The notes under the pieces were generated by a model. The model was given only the letters and a program-made list of their open reading frames with translations. It was not told the origin of the DNA and searched no databases. A stretch of 57,323 bases of DNA from Curvibacter sp. (GTDB taxonomy: Bacteria > Pseudomonadota > Gammaproteobacteria > Burkholderiales > Burkholderiaceae_C), in assembly GCA_020621965.1 (NCBI GenBank), contig JAHRYV010000020.1, positions 1 through 57,323 on the forward strand. Direction: 5' to 3'. A program made the translations under genes and the position numbers. This document shows positions 45,597 to 55,230 of this stretch, one piece after another. Within the stretch, counting starts at the first letter, position 1. The number at the start of each line of letters is the position of its first letter.

Positions 45597-46070
45597 ATGG
45601 ATGCCACACTGATACTGGTCAAGACCGGCAAGGGTGTCGAGGAGATCAAGAGCCGCGCCTTCGGCCTGCCGCAGAACCTGCGCTCGCTGCTGATCATGGT
45701 CGACGGCTCGGCCAGCCTGGCCGGCCTGCTGCGGCGCGTCGCGCAGGTCCCCAAGGCCGAGGAAAGCCTCTCCTGGCTGCTGCGCGAAGGGTTTGTGGAA
45801 ACCGTCGCGCCGGGCAGCCCGCGCGCGGCCGCGGCCGCGCCGACCACCAGCCGCATGGGCCCCAAGCAGATGCTGGTCGTGCTGAGCCGCGATCTGCTGG
45901 GCGCGGATGCGACCAAGGTGGTCCAGCGCCTGGATGAGGCGGGCGACACACCGGCCGAACTGGCCGCCGCCGTGGAGCGTTGCCACAAGCTGATCAAGCT
46001 CACCATCGACGAGAAGAAGGCCGAGCAGTTCCTCAAGTCCGGCCAGGCCCTGCTGGCCGACTTCAAGTAG
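45597..46070 (+). CDS. Hypothetical soluble protein
   Basis: A 157-residue protein with no signal peptide. N-terminal FGLPQNLRSLLIMVDGSASLAGLLRRVAQVPKAEESLSWLLREGFVE looks like a DUF with winged-helix character often found beside chemotaxis or signalling genes; then an Ala-rich linker and a helical C terminus. Family uncertain. Pairs with the small membrane protein upstream, suggesting a membrane signalling pair. Confidence 0.6.
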   Translation: MDATLILVKTGKGVEEIKSRAFGLPQNLRSLLIMVDGSASLAGLLRRVAQVPKAEESLSWLLREGFVETVAPGSPRAAAAAPTTSRMGPKQMLVVLSRDLLGADATKVVQRLDEAGDTPAELAAAVERCHKLIKLTIDEKKAEQFLKSGQALLADFK

Positions 46071-46075
46071 CGCGG

Positions 46076-46939
46076 CTAAGGCTCCACCGGTGCGGGCCGA
46101 GTGTGCCCGGCCTCCCAGGCCAGCATGGCGGCCTTGCGCTCACCGCCCCAGCGGTAGTGCCCGCTGTCGCCGCTCTCGCGGATCACACGATGGCAGGGGA
46201 TCAGCCAGCCGATCTGGTTGGCCGCCAGCGCGCTGCCCACCGCCCGCTGCGCCTTCGGTGCACCTGCCAGCGCCGCCAGCTGCGTGTAGGACACACGCCA
46301 CCCCGGCGGCAGGCGCAGCAGCGCCTCCCACACCTTGAGCTGGAAGTTGGTGCCGCGCAGCAGCAGGTGCAGCCGGCCCGGCTGCGGCGTGGCCGGGAAG
46401 ACCTGGGCCAGCAGGCGTTGCGCCGCGCCGTCGTCGCGCGCCAGTGTGGCGGCGGGCCAGGCGGCCTGCAGCTCCTGTTGGCGCCCGGCGGCATCGCCGT
46501 CGAGAAAAGCCAGGTAACACAGGCCGCGCGGTGTCCAGCCCACCAGGGCCGCGCCGAAGGGCGTGTCCGCCTGGCCCCAGCCCACGGTGACCCCGGCGCC
46601 ACCGCGCCTGATCTCACCGGGGGTCATGGCTTCGCAGCTGACCATCAGGTCGTGCAGCCGGCTGCCGCCGGACAGACCGCTGTCGTACGCCACACTCAGC
46701 ACGTCCTGCGCCTCGCGCAGGGCCTGGCGCGCGTACTCCTTGGTCAGGTACTGCAGAAAACGCTTGGGCGAGATGCCGGCCCATTGCGCGAACACCCGCT
46801 GCAGATGGAACTCGCTCAGATGCACGGCCTGCGCCAGCTCGGCCAGCGTGGGCTGCTGCAGGGCCTGCGCGCGCAGGTAGCGGATGGCCTGGGCCACCAC
46901 TTCGTATTGGCGCGCCGGCGCCAGCGCGGTCTCAGCCAT
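46076..46939 (-). CDS. Ada-like methylated-DNA-protein cysteine methyltransferase
   Basis: A 287-residue protein joining an AraC-type HTH (about 10-105: TLAELAQAVHLSEFHLQRVFAQWAGISPKRFLQYLTKEYAR) to an O6-alkylguanine methyltransferase domain (about 115-285) with the acceptor motif IPCHRVI. It repairs O6-methylguanine and may regulate its own expression. The N-terminal phosphotriester-accepting Cys domain of full Ada is missing. Overlaps the EamA gene by 8 bp. Confidence 0.88.
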   Translation of the reverse strand: MAETALAPARQYEVVAQAIRYLRAQALQQPTLAELAQAVHLSEFHLQRVFAQWAGISPKRFLQYLTKEYARQALREAQDVLSVAYDSGLSGGSRLHDLMVSCEAMTPGEIRRGGAGVTVGWGQADTPFGAALVGWTPRGLCYLAFLDGDAAGRQQELQAAWPAATLARDDGAAQRLLAQVFPATPQPGRLHLLLRGTNFQLKVWEALLRLPPGWRVSYTQLAALAGAPKAQRAVGSALAANQIGWLIPCHRVIRESGDSGHYRWGGERKAAMLAWEAGHTRPAPVEP

Positions 46940-47828
46940 GGGACACCGCCTTCAGACCCAGGACGCCGCGCAGCGAAAAGCCGGTCACCAGCGCCGTGCC
47001 CAGCAGCACCACCAGCGCCCCGGCCAGGGTGTGCCAGCCCACGGCCTCGTCCAGGAACAGCCGGCCCCACAACACGCCGAACAGCGGGACCAGGAAACCC
47101 ACGGTCAGCGCCGATGCGGCGCCGATGTCGGCCACCAGCCGGAAGTACAGCAGATAGGCCACGCCGGTGCACAGCAGGCCCAGCGTGACGACGGCGGCGC
47201 CCACGCCCGGCGTGGGTAGGGCCGCCGCCGGTGCGAAGGGCAGCACCGGCAAGACCCAGAGCACCGCCGCCCACATGCTGCCGTGCGCATTGGCCAGCGG
47301 CCCCTGCGTGGGCGCCACGCGCGCGTAGTTGCTGGCGATGCCGTAGCAGCAGGTGGCCGCCAGCGTGGCCGCGATGGCCCAGCCCGCACCGGCCCGCAGC
47401 GCGGCCGGCTCCAGGCCCAGCAGCAGGACCACCCCCGCCACCCCGAGCAGCAGGCCCGCGGCCGCGCGCGGCGACAGCGGTGTGCGCTGCCAGAGCGCGG
47501 CGATCAGCGCCCCCCAGATCGGCCCCGTGGCATTGAGGATGGCCAGCAGCGAGGCCGGCAGGGTGCGCGCCGCGTAGGCGAACAGCAGGAAAGGCAGCGC
47601 GGTGTTGAACAGGCCCAGCACCAGATAGTGGCGCCCCTGGCCGCGCAGGGCCAGCGGCGGCTGGCGCAGGGCCCGGGCCACGCCCCACAGCAGCAGGGCC
47701 GCCAGCAGCACACGCGCCTCGATCAGCCAGCCCGGCCCGAGCGCCGGCACGGCGATGCGCATGAACAGGAAGGACGCGCCCCAGATGGCGGCGAGCAACA
47801 GGAGCTGGAGCAGGCTGGTGGTGGACAT
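46932..47828 (-). CDS. EamA-family (DMT) transporter
   Basis: A 298-residue ten-helix transporter made of two EamA repeats, starting MSTTSLLQLLLLAAIWGASFLFMRIAVPALGP. Substrate unknown; often amino acids or metabolites. I chose the start after the Tat-free ATG with the typical WGASFLF helix. Shares an 8-bp overlap with the Ada-like gene downstream, so it heads a two-gene unit. Confidence 0.85.
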   Translation of the reverse strand: MSTTSLLQLLLLAAIWGASFLFMRIAVPALGPGWLIEARVLLAALLLWGVARALRQPPLALRGQGRHYLVLGLFNTALPFLLFAYAARTLPASLLAILNATGPIWGALIAALWQRTPLSPRAAAGLLLGVAGVVLLLGLEPAALRAGAGWAIAATLAATCCYGIASNYARVAPTQGPLANAHGSMWAAVLWVLPVLPFAPAAALPTPGVGAAVVTLGLLCTGVAYLLYFRLVADIGAASALTVGFLVPLFGVLWGRLFLDEAVGWHTLAGALVVLLGTALVTGFSLRGVLGLKAVSHG

Positions 47829-47921
47829 GTGCCTATTCTCGGCCCGCCGCCCCGGCCGCGCCACCCGATTCTTGCGCTGTGGGCCTGCTCGCGCGCAACG
47901 CGGCTGCGGTATAAGCGGGTC

Positions 47922-49712
<1,791 letters not shown>

Positions 49713-49764
49713 CGGCTTGGCTCACTTCCCGCAACGCGCAGCCCACCCTGCGGGGTTTCATCGC

Positions 49765-49792
49765 TTGCCCCTGATCGGCCAGCGTGGATAAT
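49765..49792 (+). promoter_or_regulatory. Candidate promoter of island B
   Basis: TTGCCC (49765-49770), 16 bp, GATAAT (49787-49792). It would start transcription just before the leader repeat, in the place held by Pc in an integron. Confidence 0.45.
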
Positions 49793-49799
49793 GTTCATG

Positions 49800-49888
49800 C
49801 AAAACAAGCACTTAGCTGCGGCAGGGAAGGCGCATACGATGAACATCCAGCCATGTTATTCCGCACTTTCGCGGTCTATATCAAGTTG
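49800..49888 (+). repeat. Leader repeat, copy B
   Basis: About 89 bp, about 80 percent identical by eye to the minus strand of 21689-21777. Contains SD AGGGAAGG, the leader ORF start and the hairpin block. Similarity ends at CAAGTTG; the sequence beyond is locus-specific. The two copies face each other on opposite strands. Confidence 0.75.
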
Positions 49889-49904
49889 CGGGTTACATGA
49901 CTAG
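49839..49904 (+). CDS. 21-codon leader ORF, island B
   Basis: Begins MNIQPCYSALSRSISSC. SD AGGGAAGG (49823-49830) is 8 bp upstream. Its TAG stop lies 8 bp into the following gene, whose ATG at 49897 has no SD, so ribosomes from the leader may restart there. Counterpart of the leader ORF in island A. Confidence 0.5.
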   Translation: MNIQPCYSALSRSISSCGLHD

Positions 49905-50304
49905 CAACCACGCAACAAGCTCTCTTGCTTTTTCTGTAATAGGGTTGGCCATTCTCATGGCGCCAACGGTTGCCTTCGCGCGGAATGGACCAACGGAATT
50001 GAGGGCACACGCCGAGTCCATCACCATCGAGTACAACAATTGTGTCATTGAGTGGGTAGGCTTGAATCTTGTCGCGAGCGCGACGCCAACAGAAATGGCT
50101 GAAGGAGGGCACTCCAAGTGTCTTAGTAAATTGCAGGAGTTTGAAGAAGCACAAAAGACTTACCTTCTATCCGTTACTCCCCCCGGACAAGAGTTTCGTG
50201 CGATAGAAAAGGCCAAATCCATTGCATCGGATATTCGTGAAATGACGAAGGCACACATTATTCGACTCATCATCGAAACCCGCTCTGGAAGCCATAAAAG
50301 GTAG
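49897..50304 (+). CDS. Secreted protein of unknown function, first gene of island B
   Basis: A 135-residue protein with a signal peptide (MTSNHATSSLAFSVIGLAILMAPTVAFA) and two Cys in the mature part (NNCVIEW, HSKCLSK). Family unknown. Low GC relative to core genes. No own SD; its start is embedded in the end of the leader ORF. Confidence 0.6.
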   Translation: MTSNHATSSLAFSVIGLAILMAPTVAFARNGPTELRAHAESITIEYNNCVIEWVGLNLVASATPTEMAEGGHSKCLSKLQEFEEAQKTYLLSVTPPGQEFRAIEKAKSIASDIREMTKAHIIRLIIETRSGSHKR

Positions 50305-50310
50305 AAAACA

Positions 50311-50523
50311 ATGCCCATTGAATTCGGTTCCACAAAAGGCGCTCATTTCATCTCAGCTTTCCGGGCTTTCGTTCACGACAACGGAATGCCGGGGGTTCGC
50401 TTAACCAAAGAGGACGGGGAGTTCGTGGATGTTGTGTTTTCCGTTCCCGGTACTCAGGAGCTACAAAAACAATTGGCCCTCGCACTACAGATGGCCGCAT
50501 CTTTTTCACCCTCGCAGCATTAG
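50311..50523 (+). CDS. 70-residue hypothetical protein
   Basis: A short soluble protein with no recognised family (GVRLTKEDGEFVDVVFSVPG in the middle). A/T-rich codon use like its neighbour. AAAGG about 9 bp upstream serves as a modest SD. Starts 6 bp after the secreted-protein gene. Confidence 0.5.
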   Translation: MPIEFGSTKGAHFISAFRAFVHDNGMPGVRLTKEDGEFVDVVFSVPGTQELQKQLALALQMAASFSPSQH

Positions 50524-50597
50524 TGATAACTAGCTACCCCCAGCCCTGCGGTCAACCGGACCTGCCGAAAGCGGCAGGCCGGTTACCTCCGTTAGCC
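50524..50597 (+). repeat. Degenerate attC-like site
   Basis: Strong hairpin at 50550-50587 with arms GGTcAACCGGaCCTGCCG and CGGCAGGCCGGTTaCC, flanked by a weak ATAAC on the left and GTTAGCC on the right. The right box is close to GTTRRRY but one base off; the left box is not a match, so this is suggestive only. Confidence 0.4.
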
Positions 50598-50619
50598 AGC
50601 ACAGCCACACGTCCAAGGT

Positions 50620-51195
50620 ATGACCACTTCTGAGTCGCATTCGGTCCGCAATGGTGTTATTGCCACCATCGTTGGTGGCATTGCGATGGCTGGCCTTGGC
50701 GAACTGTGGCCACCCGCGAAACGAGCGTTGGGTTGGTCTTGGGACCAAGTCGTATCCGTTGTCGGCCTGTTTGGCGCGTCTTATCAAGTGGAGGGCTGGC
50801 TACTGGCCGTACTTGCTGTCTTGGCTCTCGTAACGGTGGTTCGCTTCTTGGTTGGTTTCAGAGCGGTCAGCTCCCCACCGCCACACTTCCAGTTTGTCGA
50901 GGACCAACTCTATGGTGCAAAGTGGCGGTGGTCGTGGTCTGGTGACGAGGTCTCGAATCTCTGGTGCTTCTGCCCCCGTTGCGACTCAGAGCTTGTCTAC
51001 GATGACAGCAGCGCTAGAAGCATCTATGCCCGCGAAGAGCCACGAACTCACTTCATCTGTGAGCACTGCAATCGCGATACCGTTGCGAGCATCCCCGGTG
51101 GCGACAAAGACTACGCCCTTGGTGTTGTTCGTCGCGAGATTCGCCGCAAAGTCCGGCTCGGTCTCTATGCAAAGCCTCAGGAAAGTGCGGCCTAA
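50620..51195 (+). CDS. Membrane protein with zinc-ribbon-like Cys pairs, cassette-type gene
   Basis: A 191-residue protein with two N-terminal helices (about 12-35 and 45-75) and a soluble tail with CFCPRCDSELVYDD and HFICEHCNRD, two CxxC pairs that could bind zinc. Family unknown. Its TAA stop lies inside a GCCTAAC box, as expected for a cassette gene ending in an attC core. Confidence 0.62.
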   Translation: MTTSESHSVRNGVIATIVGGIAMAGLGELWPPAKRALGWSWDQVVSVVGLFGASYQVEGWLLAVLAVLALVTVVRFLVGFRAVSSPPPHFQFVEDQLYGAKWRWSWSGDEVSNLWCFCPRCDSELVYDDSSARSIYAREEPRTHFICEHCNRDTVASIPGGDKDYALGVVRREIRRKVRLGLYAKPQESAA

Positions 51196-51196
51196 C
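51190..51196 (+). repeat. attC-like RYYYAAC box (GCCTAAC)
   Basis: GCCTAAC holds the stop codon of the preceding gene and is followed by CCTGCGTTGCACCC, an opening typical of betaproteobacterial attC sites. The rest of the site after 51240 is replaced by unrelated sequence. Confidence 0.45.
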
Positions 51197-51250
51197 CCTG
51201 CGTTGCACCCAACTCGCTGCGGCTGGCTGCGCCAGCCTCCGCACGAAACA

Positions 51251-51283
51251 CAGGGATCGGGGTCAGGCCTTACATTTGACACT
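51251..51283. repeat. Possible REP/RAYT-type repeat fragment
   Basis: CAGGGATCGGGGTCAGGCCT followed by TACATTTGACAC resembles a short GC-rich sequence often seen beside REP-associated transposases. Family link is from memory only. Confidence 0.3.
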
Positions 51284-51318
51284 CCCCTCATCATCTCACC
51301 GCGCCGGCTGAGTTAGCC

Positions 51319-51612
51319 TTAACGCAGATTCAGCAAAGCTTCCGGTGTCTGCACCGCGACGCGTAGCAGGGTCTGCGCGGCACCGGTCGGCTTCTTGCGG
51401 CCCTGCTCCCATTCCTGCAGGGTACGCACCGAGACGCCCAGCAGCTTGGCAAATTGCGATTGCGACAGCGCCATGCGTGCGCGGGCCTGCATCGCATCCG
51501 TCGGGGTGACCTCGGTCTTGCGCGCAAGCTTGCCGGCCTTGAATTCGCGCACGGACTGCAGCAGATCGGCCTGAAATTTTTCCATTTCGGGATTGGCTTT
51601 GGACTTAGGCAT
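51319..51612 (-). CDS. HigA-type helix-turn-helix antitoxin
   Basis: A 97-residue XRE-family antitoxin with HTH about 50-90 (MALSQSQFAKLLGVSVRTLQEWEQGRKKPTGAAQ). Its ATG overlaps the stop of the toxin gene by 8 bp (toxin-first order). In HigBA systems the antitoxin neutralises an mRNA-cleaving toxin and represses the operon. The partner toxin is broken, so this protein is likely an orphan regulator. Confidence 0.85.
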   Translation of the reverse strand: MPKSKANPEMEKFQADLLQSVREFKAGKLARKTEVTPTDAMQARARMALSQSQFAKLLGVSVRTLQEWEQGRKKPTGAAQTLLRVAVQTPEALLNLR

Positions 51613-52187
51613 CTTCAAACTCCTTCTTCAGCTGCAGCAGGAAGGCCGGCGGCAGATTGTCGAACTTGGCCTTGGTGTAGACCATTAGGGCCTGCTCACA
51701 CTAATTTCTCAAGATGCGTTGCGGATCAAAAAGGTCATGCGGTAGGCGCGTGGGCGCCGCCGGGGTCATCCCCCGGCAAGTCCGCGCAACACCCCGCATG
51801 GCCTTTTTGGCCGCAACCCGAAGGGAACGGGGTGCAAACGGCGCCACTCGTTGTTGCACTCCTCGCCCAGACGGCCAGTCTGGGCTTCGTCGCGCGCCTA
51901 GATTGGCGCCGTTTGCACCCCGTTCGCACTTGAGAAATTAGTGTGAGCAGGCCCCACCAGCGCAATCACGCCCTCGCTCAGCTGATTGAAATACACCACC
52001 CGGGCGCCGCCCCGCTTGCCCATGCCCGGCCGCGACCAGCGCACCTTGCGCAGGCCGCCGGCCCCCGGGATCACGTCACCCGCCAGCGGATTGCCGGCCA
52101 GCCACAGCCTGAACTCCATCAGCTCCGCTTCACTCCAGATCTCCGCCGCCAGGCGCACGAAGATGGGTGTTTCCCAATGGTGTACAT
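51605..52187 (-). pseudogene. HigB/RelE-type toxin, disrupted
   Basis: The pieces of a toxin of about 110 residues are visible. Upstream fragment: TPIFVRLAAEIWSEAELMEFRLWLAGNPLAGD, GGLRKVRWSRPGMGKRGGAR, VVYFNQLSEGVIAL; downstream fragment: MVYTKAKFDNLPPAFLLQLKK. The 267-bp element at 51688-51954 lies between them. Also, near 52175 the start region reads ATTGGGAAACACCC where ATTG-T-GGAAACACCC would give the family N terminus MYTIVETPIF, a one-base deletion. Confidence 0.85.
51688..51954. repeat. 267-bp nested-palindrome (MITE-like) element, copy 2
   Basis: Perfect 26-bp terminal inverted repeats (51688-51713, 51929-51954) starting GGGCCTGCTCACACTAATTT. Inside are two long hairpins (51719-51743 with 51795-51818; 51826-51846 with 51903-51924), separated by CAACCCGAAGGG, and a loop hairpin with GGGGTCATCCCC. 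Same plan as 6090-6365, with different arms. Inserted in the toxin gene. Confidence 0.85.
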
Positions 52188-52190
52188 GTT

Positions 52191-52207
52191 GCAGACTATA
52201 CGTCTGC
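52191..52207. promoter_or_regulatory. Palindromic operator and promoter of the toxin-antitoxin operon
   Basis: GCAGACTATACGTCTGC, perfect six-base arms around five bases. On the minus strand it holds a TATAGT -10 box with TTGCAT 16 bp upstream, so transcription would start at about 52188, right at the toxin ATG. HigA probably binds here. Confidence 0.55.
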
Positions 52208-52261
52208 GGCGTATGGATGCAAGAGGCTACTCTGAACTCAGACGGTCACAGCGGCACCGCA

Positions 52262-52297
52262 AAACAGGAAAGCCCGGCATTCCGGGCTTTCCTGTTT
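52262..52297. terminator. Rho-independent terminator
   Basis: Long stem AAACAGGAAAGCCCGG paired with CCGGGCTTTCCTGTTT around a short loop; on the minus strand it ends with TTTT. It closes the leftward nuo-DUF1178 transcript. Confidence 0.85.
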
Positions 52298-52314
52298 GTG
52301 AGTCTGATGGCTGT

Positions 52315-52773
52315 CTACTGCAGCGGCCCCTTGAGCCCCTCGGGCAAAGGCAGCGGCAGCACGGCAATGCCCTCCTCCAGCAGCGACTCGGTTTCCTCGC
52401 GCGTGGCCTGGCCGCGGATGCCGCGTTCCTCGGTCTCGCCGTAGTGGATCTTGCGCGCCTCTTCGGCGAAGCGTTCGCCCACGTCTTCCGTTTCAGAAAC
52501 GATACGCCGCGCCAGCTGCAGATACGCCGCCTGCAGGGCCTGGGCCGGATCGCCGGCCACGACGGCCTGTTTTTCCGCTCCAACGGTGGCCTGCGGCGCT
52601 TCGACCGCACCGAAGTTCAGGCGCGGGGCGCTGGGCAGCTTGTGCACGGTCTTGTCGGCGCAGAGCGGGCATTCGAGCAGGCCGCGCTCGACCTGGCCGG
52701 CGTAGTCCTCTTCGGACGCGAACCAGCCTTCAAACACGTGGTGCGCGCTGCACTGCAGGTCGAATACCTTCAT
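52315..52773 (-). CDS. DUF1178 family protein
   Basis: A 152-residue protein of DUF1178: MKVFDLQCSAHHVFEGWFASEEDYAGQVERGLLECPLCADKTVHKLPSAPRL, here described in parts: Cys8-His and CPLC make a probable zinc site. C-terminal half helical, ending LPEGLKGPLQ. Function unknown. Last gene of the nuo-linked block, a Burkholderiales order. Confidence 0.88.
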   Translation of the reverse strand: MKVFDLQCSAHHVFEGWFASEEDYAGQVERGLLECPLCADKTVHKLPSAPRLNFGAVEAPQATVGAEKQAVVAGDPAQALQAAYLQLARRIVSETEDVGERFAEEARKIHYGETEERGIRGQATREETESLLEEGIAVLPLPLPEGLKGPLQ

Positions 52774-52804
52774 GAGGGGAACTTGGGGCGCCGGGCCCGG
52801 CTTT

Positions 52805-53395
52805 TCAAGCGGCGGGCGCCGGCCGCCAGTCCAGCGTCCAGGCACCGGAGAGCACGTTTTGCAGCCAGAGCATGCCGGTCAGGGTCTTGGCGTCGGTCAC
52901 GCGGCCGTCGCGGCATTGCTGCAGCAGCTCGGCGGGGGTGGCACTGTAGACGTCGAGGAACTCGCCTTCGTCCAGCTGGCGCTCACCCAGCGTGAGGCCG
53001 CGCGCGAACCAGACCTCGATGAACTCGGTGGAGTAGGAGATCACCGGGTGCAGCACGCCGGCGCGCGCCCACTCGGCGGCGCGGTAGCCGGTTTCCTCCT
53101 GCAGCTCGCGCTGGGCGCAGGCGAGGATGTCTTCACCCGGGTCGAGCTTGCCGGCGGGGAATTCGATCATGACCTGCCGCACCGGGTAACGGTACTGGCG
53201 CTCCAGCACCACCCGCAGATCCGCGCCCTCGCCCAGCAGCGGGATGATCATGACGGCGCCGGGGTGCTTGACGTATTCGCGCACGGTCAGGCTGCCGTCG
53301 GGCAGGCGCACGGTGTCGCGGAAGGCGTGCAGGAAACGGCCCTTGAGCAGCTCGGTGCTGCTCTGCGGCACTTCGATCAGGTGGCGGTCATCCAT
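52805..53395 (-). CDS. NUDIX hydrolase, ADP-ribose pyrophosphatase-like
   Basis: A 196-residue NUDIX protein. Box GKLDPGEDILACAQRELQEETGY, and VREYVKHPGAVMIIPLL resembles NudF-type ADP-ribose pyrophosphatase. Likely hydrolyses ADP-ribose and related nucleotides. Located between DUF2818 and DUF1178. Confidence 0.9.
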   Translation of the reverse strand: MDDRHLIEVPQSSTELLKGRFLHAFRDTVRLPDGSLTVREYVKHPGAVMIIPLLGEGADLRVVLERQYRYPVRQVMIEFPAGKLDPGEDILACAQRELQEETGYRAAEWARAGVLHPVISYSTEFIEVWFARGLTLGERQLDEGEFLDVYSATPAELLQQCRDGRVTDAKTLTGMLWLQNVLSGAWTLDWRPAPAA

Positions 53396-53410
53396 GATCG
53401 CAGCGATGCC

Positions 53411-53716
53411 TCAGTGGTGGCGCTTGTAGAGATAGCGGTAGACGAAGCCGGGGAAGGCCAGGGTCAGGAAGAGCGCGCCGGTGATGGCGTAGAACTCCCA
53501 GTTCTGCGGGGCGATGCGGCCGGCGCGCTGCTCCAGCAGCAGGGCCATGCCGCCGACGATGAGGTAGCACAGCACCAGCTCGAGCAGGCGCAGGGCCAGG
53601 CCCTTGGGGGCCTTGAGCGGCAGCACGCCCAGCAGGCGCTGGTTGACGAAGAAAGGCAGGTTGGCGCCGACCAGGGCGGCCAGCACGACGAACCAGACGG
53701 CGGCGGACTGCGTCAT
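53411..53716 (-). CDS. DUF2818 membrane protein
   Basis: A 101-residue three-helix membrane protein of DUF2818, with [31 protein letters not shown] after helix 1 and terminal YKRHH. Found right after nuoN in Burkholderiales. ATG overlaps the nuoN stop by 4 bp, so it may be a complex I accessory protein; that is inferred. Confidence 0.87.
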   Translation of the reverse strand: MTQSAAVWFVVLAALVGANLPFFVNQRLLGVLPLKAPKGLALRLLELVLCYLIVGGMALLLEQRAGRIAPQNWEFYAITGALFLTLAFPGFVYRYLYKRHH

Positions 53717-55200
53717 GTCCCGAGCATCTGCACCACGGCCTGGGCGCACAGCGCCATCAGGCCGCCTGGCACGATGCCCAACACCAGCACCAGCAGACCG
53801 TTGACCGACAGCACGGCACGCACGTCCAGCGGAGCCGAGACGGTGCTGGCGGTGATGGGCTCGTCAAAGTACATGACCTTGACGACGCGCAGGTAGTAGA
53901 AGGCGCCGATCAGCGACATGATGACGGCGTACACGGCCAGGGCGATGTGCAGGGTCTGGCCGGAGGCGATCAGGGCCTGCAGCACGGAGAGCTTGGCGTA
54001 GAAGCCGACCATGGGCGGGATGCCGGCCAGCGAAAACAGGCAGATGGCCATGATGGCCGCATACAGCGGGCTGCGCTGGTTCAGGCCGGCGAAGTCGGTG
54101 ATCTCCTCGCTCTCGAAGCCTTCGCGCGCCAGCAGCAGGATGACACCGAAGGAGGCCAGCGTGGTCAGCACATACGTGACGACGTAGAACATGGCCGAGC
54201 TGTAGGCGTTGGCGGCCGAGTAGATGTTGCCGTCGATCACACCCGACATCAGGCCCAGCAGCACGAAGCCCATCTGCGAGATGGTGGAGAAGGCCAGCAT
54301 GCGCTTGAGGTTGGTCTGCATGATGGCGGCCAGGTTGCCGATCAGCAGCGAGGCGACGGCCAGCACCATGAGCATCTGCTGCCAGTCGAACCACAGCGGC
54401 AGCAGGCCCTCGACCAGCAGTCGCATGACGATGGCGAAGGCGGCCAGCTTGGGCGCGCCGCCCAGCATCAGGGTGACGGCGGTGGGTGCGCCCTGGTAGA
54501 CGTCCGGGATCCACATGTGGAAAGGCACCACGCCGAGCTTGAAGGCCAGGCCGGCGACGACGAAGACCAGGCCGAAGGTCAGCACGTTGGCGTTGATCAG
54601 GCCGGAGTTGACGGCGCTGAAGACCTTGTTGACGTCCAGCGTGCCGGTGGCACCGTACATCATGGACAGGCCGTAGAGCAGGAAACCCGAGGCCAGCGCG
54701 CCCAGCACGAAGTACTTCATGGCGGCTTCGGTGGAAACCGCGTGGTCACGGCGCAGGGCCACCAGGGCGTAGCTGGAGAGCGTGAGCAGTTCCAGGCCGA
54801 GGTAGACCAGCAGGAAGTTGTTGGCCGAGATCATGATGAACATGCCCAGCAGCGCGAACAGGCTCAGGCTGAAGAGCTCGCCGCCGCGCAGCATGTCGCG
54901 GTCCGCCGCGTAGGGACGCGCATAGATCAGGGTGACCAGCGTGGCGACGGTGGCGAAACACTTGAGCCAGTTGCCCATGCTGTCGCTGACCACCATATTG
55001 CCCAGCGCGTAGATGGTGCCGCCGGTGCTGGCGTACACGAACTGCACCGCGGCCACGACGACCAGGGTGAGCACGGTGGCCCAATGGGTGGCGGTGCGCA
55101 GGCGGCTTGTCACGCCCAGGTCCAGCAGCGTGATGGCGCAGGCCATGACGAGCAGGATGACTTCCGGGAATATCGCAATCCAGCTGAGAGTGTCGATCAT
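53713..55200 (-). CDS. nuoN: NADH-quinone oxidoreductase subunit NuoN
   Basis: A 495-residue proton-pumping subunit of complex I, about fourteen helices. [37 protein letters not shown] holds the conserved Lys and Glu residues of the pump; [37 protein letters not shown] continues. Starts 30 bp after nuoM. Confidence 0.96.
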   Translation of the reverse strand: MIDTLSWIAIFPEVILLVMACAITLLDLGVTSRLRTATHWATVLTLVVVAAVQFVYASTGGTIYALGNMVVSDSMGNWLKCFATVATLVTLIYARPYAADRDMLRGGELFSLSLFALLGMFIMISANNFLLVYLGLELLTLSSYALVALRRDHAVSTEAAMKYFVLGALASGFLLYGLSMMYGATGTLDVNKVFSAVNSGLINANVLTFGLVFVVAGLAFKLGVVPFHMWIPDVYQGAPTAVTLMLGGAPKLAAFAIVMRLLVEGLLPLWFDWQQMLMVLAVASLLIGNLAAIMQTNLKRMLAFSTISQMGFVLLGLMSGVIDGNIYSAANAYSSAMFYVVTYVLTTLASFGVILLLAREGFESEEITDFAGLNQRSPLYAAIMAICLFSLAGIPPMVGFYAKLSVLQALIASGQTLHIALAVYAVIMSLIGAFYYLRVVKVMYFDEPITASTVSAPLDVRAVLSVNGLLVLVLGIVPGGLMALCAQAVVQMLGT

Positions 55201-55230
55201 CTTCGGTCTCTTTAATTCGGTTCGGCTGCG

